DNA of 61,157 nt from contig NZ_JAQTTX010000010.1 in the NCBI RefSeq assembly GCF_028710545.1, positions 1 to 61,157 on the forward strand. The letters run 5' to 3'. Under the pieces are notes generated by a model. That model was not told the DNA's origin. It ran no database searches and was given only the letters and a program-made list of their open reading frames with translations. The translations under genes were made by a program, and so were the position numbers. Position 1 is the stretch's first letter, and the number at the start of each line of letters is the position of its first letter. Source of the DNA: Halothiobacillus sp. (GTDB taxonomy: Bacteria; Pseudomonadota; Gammaproteobacteria; Halothiobacillales; Halothiobacillaceae). Below are positions 46,730 through 55,087 of the stretch, one piece after another.

Positions 46730-46834
46730 GCTCGGCCTTTTGGCTTGTGTTGCTTTTGCGGGCAGTTTGCCCGCCCTGGCGGACGAGAACGCCACACTGC
46801 GACACAAGTAGATAAATTTACAGGAATTTTCGCC

Positions 46835-46969
46835 ATGAAAAGAACGTACCAACCCAGTATTATCCATCGTGCCCGCACACACGGTTTCCGTGCTCGTATG
46901 GCTACCCGTGGTGGCCGTGCGGTCATCAACGCGCGCCGTGCCAAGGGCCGTAAGCGTTTAGCCGTTTAA
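46835..46969 (+). CDS. rpmH: 50S ribosomal protein L34
   Basis: A 44-residue, highly basic ribosomal protein, [20 protein letters not shown] at the start and [14 protein letters not shown] at the end, the universal L34 pattern and length. CAGGAA lies about 10 bp before the ATG. It is followed by rnpA after 27 bp, the near-universal rpmH-rnpA pair, and diverges from dnaA. Confidence 0.97.
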   Translation: MKRTYQPSIIHRARTHGFRARMATRGGRAVINARRAKGRKRLAV

Positions 46970-46996
46970 CCGACCGTCTCGATTAACCGAACCACG

Positions 46997-47368
46997 ATGG
47001 CCTCCTCGCCAAAACGGTTTGGTTTTCCTGTTGATGTTCGCCTTCGTCGCCCTGACGAGTACAAGCGAACACTCACGTCGGGTAAGCGCGTTCATTGCGA
47101 ACTGCTGATGGCTGTGGTCACCCCGAACCTAACCACCTCCCCTCGGTTGGGTCTGGCCATCGCCAAGCGTCAAGTGCGTCTGGCGCATGAACGCAACCGG
47201 GTCAAACGAATCGCTCGTGACTACTTTCGCCGTCATCTGGCCGAATGGCCATCGTTTGATTGTGTCGTCATGGCCAAAGCCGGTATCGAAAACGTATCCA
47301 ACCCCGAATTACAGATCATGATGAAACAGCTATTCGACAAGGTGGCCGCGCGATGCGTTGGCTCCTGA
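46997..47368 (+). CDS. rnpA: ribonuclease P protein component
   Basis: A 123-residue basic protein that assists RNase P RNA in maturing tRNA 5' ends. The RNR motif [18 protein letters not shown] is intact, and [13 protein letters not shown] and [10 protein letters not shown] match the family. It overlaps yidD by 16 bp at its 3' end, a usual arrangement. Confidence 0.95.
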   Translation: MASSPKRFGFPVDVRLRRPDEYKRTLTSGKRVHCELLMAVVTPNLTTSPRLGLAIAKRQVRLAHERNRVKRIARDYFRRHLAEWPSFDCVVMAKAGIENVSNPELQIMMKQLFDKVAARCVGS

Positions 47369-47763
47369 TTCGGCTGGTCCGGTTTTATCAGATTTTCATC
47401 AGCCCGTTTTTCCCGCCGAGCTGCCGATTCGAGCCGACCTGTTCCCAGTATGCGATCGAGGCCATTCAAACCCATGGCGCGCTTAAGGGCGGCTGGATGG
47501 CGTTGAGGCGCATCGGGCGCTGCAATCCATTTTGCGAAGGCGGGTTCGATCCTGTACCTGAAGCCAAATCCGGATCAAAAGTCAGCGCGCCACGCAGATG
47601 TCACGATCATCCTGTAAACTACGGCACGCCTGATGCCGACAAGGAACCGATGCCGGTTTCATCTGTCGATCATTCCCCGGAAGACGCGGATAATTGCGCG
47701 CGCCCCAGTAAAAAGAACCTGGGGCATAACCCGGGGCATAACGTTACTAACCCACCTAATTGA
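47353..47763 (+). CDS. yidD: membrane protein insertion efficiency factor YidD with a long tail
   Basis: A 136-residue protein whose first 75 residues are the YidD core: [20 protein letters not shown], then [21 protein letters not shown] and [17 protein letters not shown], with four conserved Cys. E. coli YidD is 85 residues; here about 60 extra residues form a polar tail rich in His, Asn, Pro and Ser ([14 protein letters not shown]) with no recognised domain. It lies between rnpA and yidC, 13 bp before yidC, and helps membrane protein insertion at the inner face of the membrane. Confidence 0.9.
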   Translation: MRWLLIRLVRFYQIFISPFFPPSCRFEPTCSQYAIEAIQTHGALKGGWMALRRIGRCNPFCEGGFDPVPEAKSGSKVSAPRRCHDHPVNYGTPDADKEPMPVSSVDHSPEDADNCARPSKKNLGHNPGHNVTNPPN

Positions 47764-47776
47764 TTGAGTCTTAAAG

Positions 47777-49492
47777 ATGGATAATCGCCGCCTGATTTTG
47801 GTCGTTGCTCTTGGTTTTGTTTTGATTTCGCTCTGGCAAGCCTGGACGCGCGACCAATCGCAATCAGCCCAACAGGCGGCGGCCACCACACAGAATGCGG
47901 CCATTCCAGGTAGCCCGGCAGAATCAACTGCTGCCAAAGACATACCGGCATCTGTAGCACCTACAGCCAGCGGCCAGACTCAAGGCACCGTACCCGGTAC
48001 CCCGGAGACCAAATCCAGCGCCAGCAATAACGCGCAAACCATTACCGTCAAAACCGACGTACTGGCGCTGAAAATCAGCCTGCAAGGCGGCGTGATCAAT
48101 GAAGCGGATCTACTCAAATATCCTCAAGAACAGGACAAGGCCGACCCCGTCAGACTGCTGACGGACAGCAATGGCTTCGTCTATGTGGCGCAATCCGGTT
48201 TGGTCGGCGCGAAGGGTGCACCGGCGCCGGACCACTATGCCCAATACACCGCCCCGCAAATGGAATATACGCTGACTCCGGGGGAAAATGAGTTACGCAT
48301 TCCGCTTTCCTGGGAAAAGGACGGCATCAAGATCACCAAGTGGATCATCGTCAAACGCGGTGATTACACGGTTCGGGTCGAATACAAGATCGAAAACACC
48401 AGCCAAACGCCTTGGGCCGCCAGCCAATATCGCCAGTTGACGCGGCTGGGTACCACGCCGGGCACGCAACTGGTTCACACCTATACCGGCACGGTTTACG
48501 CGGGTGATGTACCCGGCACGAAAGATCGCTTGGCCTATGAAAAGATTCCGTTTGAGGAAATGCTGAAAACCAAGCTTTCGAAGGATTTGAGCAATGGCTG
48601 GGTGGCCATCATCCAGCACTACTTCATGAGTGCCTGGGTGCCGAGCGATCGCCAGCAGGTCAACCATTTCTACACGCTCGTGTCGGACAAGAACAATCAG
48701 ACCCTGTACACCATCGGCATGAGCTCGCCGGTCACGACCATTCCGGCCGGTGGCTCGGGTGAATTGTCGTCCACGCTTTATGTCGGCCCGAAGATTCAGT
48801 CGAATCTCGCTCCGCTCGCACAAGGCCTGAACCTGACGATCGATTTCGGTATTTTCACTGTCATCGCCGATCCGATCTTCTGGCTGCTCAAGTTCTTCCA
48901 CGAATGGGTCGGCAACTGGGGCTGGTCGATCGTACTGGTGACGCTGGTCATTAAACTTTTCTTCCTCTGGCCTTCGGCCATCAGCTATCGCTCCATGGCG
49001 AAAATGCGTGCCGTCACGCCGAAGATGAAGGCGCTCAAGGAAAAATTCGGCGAAGACAGACAAAAGCTTTCTCAGGAAATGATGAAGCTCTACCAGCGGG
49101 AGAAAATCAATCCGCTGGGTGGTTGTCTGCCCATCGTGATTCAGATCCCGGTCTTCATTTCACTGTACTGGGTATTGGCCGAATCGGTTGAATTGCGCCA
49201 GGCTCCGTGGATTTTGTGGATTCATGACCTGTCGCAGAAGGATCCGTATTTCGTGCTGCCGTTGCTCATGGGTATTTCCATGTTCATCCAGCAGAAACTC
49301 AACCCGGCGCCGGTTGACCCGATGCAACAGAAAATCTTTGCCTGGTTACCGGTCATCTTTACCGTCTTCTTCTCGTTCTTCCCGGCAGGTCTGGTGCTGT
49401 ACTGGTTCGTGAACAACCTGCTCTCTATTGCGCAGCAGTACCTCATCACGCGCAAAATCGAGAAGCAGATGGCACTGATCAAGTCCGAGTAA
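47777..49492 (+). CDS. yidC: membrane protein insertase YidC
   Basis: A 571-residue inner-membrane insertase (Oxa1 family, proteobacterial long type). An N-terminal helix (LILVVALGFVLISLWQAW) is followed by a large periplasmic beta domain (about 90-345) and the conserved core from FHEWVGNWGWSIVLVTLVIK through MMKLYQREKINPLGGCLPI and FPAGLVLYWFVNNLLSI. The positively charged pocket Arg lies in the AISYRSMAKMRAVTPKM region. It works alone or with SecYEG. Confidence 0.96.
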   Translation: MDNRRLILVVALGFVLISLWQAWTRDQSQSAQQAAATTQNAAIPGSPAESTAAKDIPASVAPTASGQTQGTVPGTPETKSSASNNAQTITVKTDVLALKISLQGGVINEADLLKYPQEQDKADPVRLLTDSNGFVYVAQSGLVGAKGAPAPDHYAQYTAPQMEYTLTPGENELRIPLSWEKDGIKITKWIIVKRGDYTVRVEYKIENTSQTPWAASQYRQLTRLGTTPGTQLVHTYTGTVYAGDVPGTKDRLAYEKIPFEEMLKTKLSKDLSNGWVAIIQHYFMSAWVPSDRQQVNHFYTLVSDKNNQTLYTIGMSSPVTTIPAGGSGELSSTLYVGPKIQSNLAPLAQGLNLTIDFGIFTVIADPIFWLLKFFHEWVGNWGWSIVLVTLVIKLFFLWPSAISYRSMAKMRAVTPKMKALKEKFGEDRQKLSQEMMKLYQREKINPLGGCLPIVIQIPVFISLYWVLAESVELRQAPWILWIHDLSQKDPYFVLPLLMGISMFIQQKLNPAPVDPMQQKIFAWLPVIFTVFFSFFPAGLVLYWFVNNLLSIAQQYLITRKIEKQMALIKSE

Positions 49493-49508
49493 CGCCTCGG
49501 GCGTGCTC

Positions 49509-50855
49509 ATGCATTCGCCACAGGACACCATTGCCGCCATTGCCACTGCCCCCGGACGTGGCGGTGTCGGCATTATTCGTTTATCCGGCACGCAAGCGCA
49601 CGCGATTGCCGAACGAATCGTCACGACCTTGCCGCCCATTCGCTATGCGCGGCACGTCCCATTCAAACACCCCGATACCGGCGCGCACATTGATGACGGG
49701 CTTTGCCTCGTATTTTCGGCACCGCATTCGTACACCGGCGAAGATGTGGTCGAGTTGCAAGGCCACGGTGGCCCGGTCGTACTCGATCATCTGCTGCAAC
49801 TGATACTGCAACTGGGCGCGCGACTGGCCCGTCCGGGTGAATTCACCGAGCGCGCCTTTCTCAATGGACGAATGGATCTGGCACAGGCTGAAGCCGTCGC
49901 CGATTTGATCGATGCCGGTAGCCAGGCCGCCGCACAGGCAGCAAGTCAGGCCCTGCAAGGCGTGTTTTCCGAACGGGTTCATCGCGTCACACAGCAGCTG
50001 ATTGCATTGCGCATGTACATCGAATCAGCCCTTGATTTTCCCGAAGAAGAAATTGATTTTCTCTCCGACGCCCGCCTCATTGCGCAGTCAAAGCAACTGG
50101 TCGATGACATCGGCGATCTGCTTTCAGAAACACAGCAAGGCGTACTTCTGCGCGAGGGCATGCGCGTGGCGATCGTCGGCCAGCCTAATGCCGGAAAATC
50201 GAGTCTGCTGAATCAATTGGCCGGTGATGACCGTGCCATCGTGACCGACATTCCCGGCACCACGCGCGATGTATTGCGTGCCGAAATTCAGATCGATGGC
50301 CTGCCCGTCCATATCATCGACACCGCCGGTTTGCGTGACAGTGACGACCCGATTGAGCGTGAAGGCATTCGCCGCGCCTGGCTGGAAGTGGAACAGGCCG
50401 ATGCGGTGCTGTTTCTCCAGGACGACCACCGCAACAACCCGGATGAAGATGAAAAGATCCGGGCCATGCTGCCGAGCAAGCACACGATTGGCGTATTCAA
50501 CAAAATCGACCTGACCGGTCGTCCAGCCGGATTCGATCAGGAAAAAACCCATTTGGGCATCAGTGCGAAAACCGGCGCGGGCATCAAGGAACTCCGCGCG
50601 CATCTCAAACAAATCATGGGCTATCAGTCCACGGAAGGCGGGCAGTTCATCGCCCGAAGAAGACACCTGGATGCCTTGCTCGGTGCGCAAAAAGAGATCA
50701 TTTCTGCCCACGATGCCTTGACGACCCAATCCGCCGGAGAACTGGCAGCAGAATCGCTCCGTCGAGCCCAACTGGCCCTGGATGAAATCACCGGCAAGTT
50801 CACCGCAGATGATCTGCTCGGTGAAATTTTCAGCAGTTTCTGCATTGGCAAATAA
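49509..50855 (+). CDS. mnmE: tRNA modification GTPase MnmE
   Basis: A 448-residue GTPase that, with MnmG, adds the (carboxymethyl)aminomethyl group to U34 of tRNAs. The N-terminal folate-binding domain begins DTIAAIATAPGRGGVGIIRL. The G domain has GQPNAGKSSLLN (G1), DIPGTTRD, DTAGLRDSDDPIEREGI (G3 with the K-loop) and NKIDL (G4), and the chain ends CIGK with the catalytic Cys. I chose the ATG at 49509 over the GTG two codons earlier. It follows yidC by 16 bp. The partner mnmG is not in the window. Confidence 0.95.
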   Translation: MHSPQDTIAAIATAPGRGGVGIIRLSGTQAHAIAERIVTTLPPIRYARHVPFKHPDTGAHIDDGLCLVFSAPHSYTGEDVVELQGHGGPVVLDHLLQLILQLGARLARPGEFTERAFLNGRMDLAQAEAVADLIDAGSQAAAQAASQALQGVFSERVHRVTQQLIALRMYIESALDFPEEEIDFLSDARLIAQSKQLVDDIGDLLSETQQGVLLREGMRVAIVGQPNAGKSSLLNQLAGDDRAIVTDIPGTTRDVLRAEIQIDGLPVHIIDTAGLRDSDDPIEREGIRRAWLEVEQADAVLFLQDDHRNNPDEDEKIRAMLPSKHTIGVFNKIDLTGRPAGFDQEKTHLGISAKTGAGIKELRAHLKQIMGYQSTEGGQFIARRRHLDALLGAQKEIISAHDALTTQSAGELAAESLRRAQLALDEITGKFTADDLLGEIFSSFCIGK

Positions 50856-50915
50856 AGCAGGATGTCCTCAAAGTGAAAGCTGCGAATAAGCTGGGTGTAA
50901 CTCGGGAAAACAAAG

Positions 50916-50945
50916 TTATCCACAAAACATAAAATTTCATCCACA
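50916..50945. promoter_or_regulatory. two DnaA boxes between mnmE and selD
   Basis: A perfect TTATCCACA at 50916-50924 and a second TCATCCACA (8 of 9) at 50937-50945 stand 21 bp apart in the same orientation, in an A-rich stretch. They may mark part of a replication origin or a DnaA-controlled promoter. Nothing else is seen in the 50856-51106 gap apart from a TATACT sequence near 51023 that could belong to the selD promoter. Confidence 0.45.
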
Positions 50946-51106
50946 ACAGAACCGTCAATCCATACCTGAGTTACAAGACCGGTAACCCGTTTGAATCCAT
51001 GAAGAATTTGCCCTTGACCCCGATATACTGCATCACTAATCATCATCACTAACAACAGAACTAAAACATTCTTGAATTATTCAGACGTAACACAACGACC
51101 CAAACC

Positions 51107-52168
51107 ATGAAAAATACCGAACAAGAACCCATTCGTTTGACTCAATACAGCCACGGTGCCGGTTGTGGCTGCAAGATATCTCCCGCCCTACTGGATGAAA
51201 TCCTGCATACCAGCACCATTGAAAAAACCCATTTCAGCCAGCTCATCGTCGGTAACGATTCCAAGGACGATGCCGCCGTCATGGACTTAGGCGACGGTAC
51301 CGGCATCATCAGCACCACCGATTTTTTCATGCCCATCGTCGATGATCCGTTCACCTTCGGTCGAATTGCTGCAACCAACGCTATCAGCGACATCTATGCG
51401 ATGGGTGGACAACCCCTGATGGCGATTGCCATTTTCGGCTGGCCCATCGATAAACTATCCGCCGAAATCGCCTCGCAGGTGATCGACGGGGGGAAACAAG
51501 CCTGTCACGATGCCGGCATCCCACTGGCCGGTGGACATTCAATCGATGCGCCGGAACCCATTTTCGGTTTGGCCGTAACCGGTCGCGTTGCACTCGATCA
51601 CCTCAAGCGAAACGATCAGGCCCAGGTGGGGGATTACCTCTTTTTAACCAAACCATTGGGTATCGGCATTTTGACCACCGCGCAAAAATCCGGTGTCCTG
51701 CGCGATGAAGATAGCAATACGGCACCTGATTTGATGTGTCAGCTCAACAAGATTGGCTATGAACTCGGTCAAATGAGTGACGTGCATGCGATGACGGATG
51801 TCACCGGTTTTGGCCTTGGCGGACATCTGCTGGAAATGTGTCAGGGTAGTGAAACATCTGCTGTGATCGATCTGGCACGGGTACCGAAAATCAGGAATGT
51901 CGATGTCTATCTGAAGGAAAAACAGACACCAGGCGGCACGCATCGCAATTTTGCCAGCTACGGAAAACACCTCGCAAAAATGACGGACGAGGAAAAGGCC
52001 ATCGTCTGCGATCCGCAAACATCCGGCGGATTGCTCATCAGCGTGGCACAAACCGCTGTGAATGAAGTTCGTGCATTGCTTCAGGCCCAAGGGATACATG
52101 CCGAACCCATCGGTCGAATGGTTGCCGCCGAGCCAAACGAAAAGACCATCCGCTTCGGCTCGTTCTGA
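51107..52168 (+). CDS. selD: selenide, water dikinase
   Basis: A 353-residue enzyme that makes selenophosphate from selenide and ATP, the selenium donor for selenouridine and selenocysteine. The N-terminus [17 protein letters not shown] has the catalytic Cys20 and Lys23 as in E. coli (no selenocysteine codon). Further motifs are [40 protein letters not shown] and [10 protein letters not shown]. Its TGA overlaps the mnmH ATG as TGATG, so it feeds MnmH directly; whether the organism also makes selenoproteins cannot be seen here. Confidence 0.97.
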   Translation: MKNTEQEPIRLTQYSHGAGCGCKISPALLDEILHTSTIEKTHFSQLIVGNDSKDDAAVMDLGDGTGIISTTDFFMPIVDDPFTFGRIAATNAISDIYAMGGQPLMAIAIFGWPIDKLSAEIASQVIDGGKQACHDAGIPLAGGHSIDAPEPIFGLAVTGRVALDHLKRNDQAQVGDYLFLTKPLGIGILTTAQKSGVLRDEDSNTAPDLMCQLNKIGYELGQMSDVHAMTDVTGFGLGGHLLEMCQGSETSAVIDLARVPKIRNVDVYLKEKQTPGGTHRNFASYGKHLAKMTDEEKAIVCDPQTSGGLLISVAQTAVNEVRALLQAQGIHAEPIGRMVAAEPNEKTIRFGSF

Positions 52169-53280
52169 TGGTGGAATCTGCACCCAAGGAAACCGATCTG
52201 AAGCGGGTTTTGCTGGAAAACATACCGCTGCTTGATGTGCGCGCGCCGGTTGAATTCAACGCAGGCGCTTTTCCTGAATCGACCAATATTCCGCTCTTGA
52301 CGGACGAGGAACGACACCTCATCGGTATCCGTTACAAGACACAAGGACAGGACGCTGCCATTGCCCTGGGTTACGCGCTGGTGGATGAGCAGCAGAAGCA
52401 ACAGCGCATTGCCAAATGGGCAGAATTTTTTCAAACACACCCGAATGGCATGCTTTATTGCTTTCGTGGCGGCCTGAGATCACGCCTGACGCAACGCATG
52501 CTCATGGATGAGGCCGGTATCACGGTTCCCAGAATCGTTGGCGGATACAAGGCCATGCGCCGTTTTCTGCTGGATCGGCTTCAAGCCGATGCGGTGCAGG
52601 CGAAATTGGTTGTTCTGGGTGGTCGAACCGGTACCGGAAAAACCGTGTTGCTGAATCAATGCGAACGCTTTGTCGATCTGGAAGGGATTGCCCATCACAA
52701 GGGCTCGGCGTTCGGACAGGAACTGGAAGCACAACCGCCGCAAATCAGCATCGATAACGAGATCGCCATTGCCTTGATGAGAAATCGGGTGGCCAGGCCG
52801 GATGCACCGATCATGCTGGAAGACGAAGGATCAAAGATCGGTGCGCGCAGCGTTCCCCCACCGTTATGGGAAGCCATGCAAAAGGCGCCATTGGTGGTTT
52901 TGCACACACCCGTCGAAAAACGGATCGAGCAGGTATTCGAGGATTACATCACCAGCCGGTATCAAAAACTCATTCGGATGTACGGCCGCGAACAGGCCGA
53001 AGAAACACTGAAAACGAACATTCTGCAATCGCTGGACAGCATAAAGAAACGATTGGGACTTTCGCGGCATAAGGATTTGTCCGCCCTGGCGCTCACGGGA
53101 TTGAATCATTATTTCGCATCGGGCGATAAACTCGGCATCGAATCACTGATCGAGCAATTGCTGATCGGTTACTACGACCCGATGTACGACTATCAAATCA
53201 ACAAGAAAAAACACCGTATCGTTTTTCAGGGCACTGAAACCGAAATTCGAGACTGGTGGTTTTCAACATGTGACCTATGA
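52168..53280 (+). CDS. mnmH: tRNA 2-selenouridine synthase
   Basis: A 370-residue enzyme (also called SelU/YbbB) that replaces the sulfur of 2-thiouridine-34 by selenium through a geranyl intermediate. The rhodanese domain has LLDVRAPVEF and the catalytic Cys98 in YCFRGGLRS; the P-loop domain has LGGRTGTGKTVLL near residue 150 and EDEGSKIG. It overlaps selD by one base and cmoA by four (ATGA), so it sits in the middle of a compact operon. Confidence 0.95.
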   Translation: MVESAPKETDLKRVLLENIPLLDVRAPVEFNAGAFPESTNIPLLTDEERHLIGIRYKTQGQDAAIALGYALVDEQQKQQRIAKWAEFFQTHPNGMLYCFRGGLRSRLTQRMLMDEAGITVPRIVGGYKAMRRFLLDRLQADAVQAKLVVLGGRTGTGKTVLLNQCERFVDLEGIAHHKGSAFGQELEAQPPQISIDNEIAIALMRNRVARPDAPIMLEDEGSKIGARSVPPPLWEAMQKAPLVVLHTPVEKRIEQVFEDYITSRYQKLIRMYGREQAEETLKTNILQSLDSIKKRLGLSRHKDLSALALTGLNHYFASGDKLGIESLIEQLLIGYYDPMYDYQINKKKHRIVFQGTETEIRDWWFSTCDL

Positions 53281-54053
53281 ACAACAACGAATCAGAACAT
53301 TCCGTATCGATTCTGGGTGGAAAAGACAAACTGTTCGACACACCTGAAAAACCGGGGCCATTCTGTTTCAATCAGGAAGTGGCCGCCGTTTTTCCGGACA
53401 TGATCAAACGATCAGTGCCCGGATACGAATTCACCTTGGATCTGATCAAAGATGTCACGCGTTTGCTCGTGCGGGAAAACAGCAGAATCTACGATTTGGG
53501 TTGTTCGCTCGGCGCAATCACCCTGGCCTTGAGAAGTGGCGTTCTGGCGTCGGGTATCGATGCCGATTCCGTAACGATTCATGCCATCGACTCATCGCAA
53601 GCCATGATTTCCCGGGCGGAAGAACATATTGGTTCGTTTCAGGCCAGCGTGCCGATTGTTCTGCATTGCGGGGACATTACAACGCATGAGTATCGTCATG
53701 CCTCGCTGATCGTGCTGGCCTACACCCTGCAATTTATCGAACCGGAAAAACGGCTGGATCTGCTGAAAAAAATCCATGCGGGATTGAATCCCGGCGGCGG
53801 GCTGATTCTGGTTGAGAAAATTCACGATGAAGACGAGGCATTGCAAGGCATCAGCACGGAATTGCACCATGAGTTCAAGCGGCGAAACGGTTATTCCGAA
53901 CTGGAAATCGCCCAAAAAAGACAGGCACTGGAAAACGTCCTGAGAACAGAAACCGAGCAAGCGCACATAAAACGTTTCCGCGAAGCCGGATTTAGCAAAA
54001 CCATCCTACTTGGCAAACACTACGCTTTTGCCTCATGGCTGGCGATTAAATAG
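53277..54053 (+). CDS. cmoA: carboxy-S-adenosyl-L-methionine synthase
   Basis: A 258-residue Rossmann-fold enzyme that converts SAM and prephenate to carboxy-SAM. Motif I is YDLGCSLGAITLAL, preceded by FNQEVAAVFPDMIKRSVPGY, which is distinctive for CmoA. LHCGDI, AYTLQFI and LVEKI follow at the expected positions. It overlaps the mnmH stop by four bases and is 5 bp before cmoB, the next enzyme of the pathway. Confidence 0.94.
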   Translation: MNNNESEHSVSILGGKDKLFDTPEKPGPFCFNQEVAAVFPDMIKRSVPGYEFTLDLIKDVTRLLVRENSRIYDLGCSLGAITLALRSGVLASGIDADSVTIHAIDSSQAMISRAEEHIGSFQASVPIVLHCGDITTHEYRHASLIVLAYTLQFIEPEKRLDLLKKIHAGLNPGGGLILVEKIHDEDEALQGISTELHHEFKRRNGYSELEIAQKRQALENVLRTETEQAHIKRFREAGFSKTILLGKHYAFASWLAIK

Positions 54054-54058
54054 AAAAA

Positions 54059-55087
54059 ATGGAACCGAACACGATCAAAGGCCGATTTCTGGCAATGGCG
54101 TCAACGACGATGGGCGCCCATGGGGATGCCGACGGCGACAAGGCAGCGTTTTCCCAATGGTTAATTGCGCACGCTGCGCGATTCGATGACATCAATCACG
54201 GGCACTGGGAAGAATGGAGTCAGGTCGTCGCGCAGTTGCCCGCTATTCCTGCTGAACGGGTCGTGACACTGGATCAGCCGGTGGTTTCGGTTCGTGCATC
54301 CGATGTTGAGTCCGAAAACAGGAAAGTGGTAAAGGAATCCCTAGAGCGGCAACTTCGCCAATTGTCACCCTGGCGCAAAGGACCGTTTTCACTGTATGAC
54401 GTGTTTATCGACACAGAATGGCGTTCGGATTTCAAATGGCAACGACTGCAAGCGCATATCAGTCCGCTCGATGGCAAAAAAATTCTGGATGTGGGCACCG
54501 GCAGCGGGTATCACCTCTGGCGGATGTTGGGCGATGGTGCAGCAATCGCGGTGGGCGTTGAGCCGACCTTGAGTTTTGTTGCCCAGTTCTACGCGGTGGC
54601 GCATCTTCTGGGCGAACGTCGGGCCGTGATCATTCCCACGACACTGGAAAACTTAAGCCGCGCGCCGTTGTTCGATACCGTGTTTTCGATGGGCGTGCTC
54701 TATCATCGCCGAAACCCGCTCGGGCATATTCAGGAACTGGCCGAATGCCTGAAGCCGGGCGGGGAACTGGTTCTGGAAACGCTGGTGATTGAAGGCGATG
54801 CGCAGCAGGTATTAACCCCAACCGATCGCTACGCGGGCATGCGCAATATATGGTTCATTCCCAGCGTGCCCTTGCTCTGCGTTTGGCTGGCCCGTCTGGG
54901 GTTCGAATCGATTCGGCTCGTCAATCAGGAATCGACCAGTCTCGATGAACAGCGCGCCACGGATTGGACCGATTTCAAACCATCCTTGGCCGATTTTCTC
55001 GATCCGGTGGATCGTTCCAAAACGATCGAAGGCTACCCGGCGCCGCTGCGGGCGATTTTGACTGCCAAAAAGGTCAACCGATCCTGA
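54059..55087 (+). CDS. cmoB: tRNA U34 carboxymethyltransferase
   Basis: A 342-residue enzyme that transfers the carboxymethyl group from carboxy-SAM to 5-hydroxyuridine-34, giving uridine-5-oxyacetic acid. Typical segments are WRKGPFSLYDVFIDTEWRSD, KILDVGTGSGYHLWRMLGDG, the MGVLYHRRNPLGHI motif and TDRYAGMRNIWFIPS. It lies 5 bp after cmoA and converges on comM with a 14-bp overlap of coding ends. E. coli CmoB has 323 residues; the extra length is near the N-terminus. Confidence 0.95.
   Translation: MEPNTIKGRFLAMASTTMGAHGDADGDKAAFSQWLIAHAARFDDINHGHWEEWSQVVAQLPAIPAERVVTLDQPVVSVRASDVESENRKVVKESLERQLRQLSPWRKGPFSLYDVFIDTEWRSDFKWQRLQAHISPLDGKKILDVGTGSGYHLWRMLGDGAAIAVGVEPTLSFVAQFYAVAHLLGERRAVIIPTTLENLSRAPLFDTVFSMGVLYHRRNPLGHIQELAECLKPGGELVLETLVIEGDAQQVLTPTDRYAGMRNIWFIPSVPLLCVWLARLGFESIRLVNQESTSLDEQRATDWTDFKPSLADFLDPVDRSKTIEGYPAPLRAILTAKKVNRS

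Noticed and set aside
46551-46834. Replication origin between dnaA and rpmH
   Set aside because: This is a common position in related bacteria, but I found no TTATCCACA-like boxes or A/T-rich unwinding region here.
51107-51180. Selenocysteine codon in selD
   Set aside because: The active-site position is an ordinary Cys codon in the context GAGCGCK, with no in-frame TGA.
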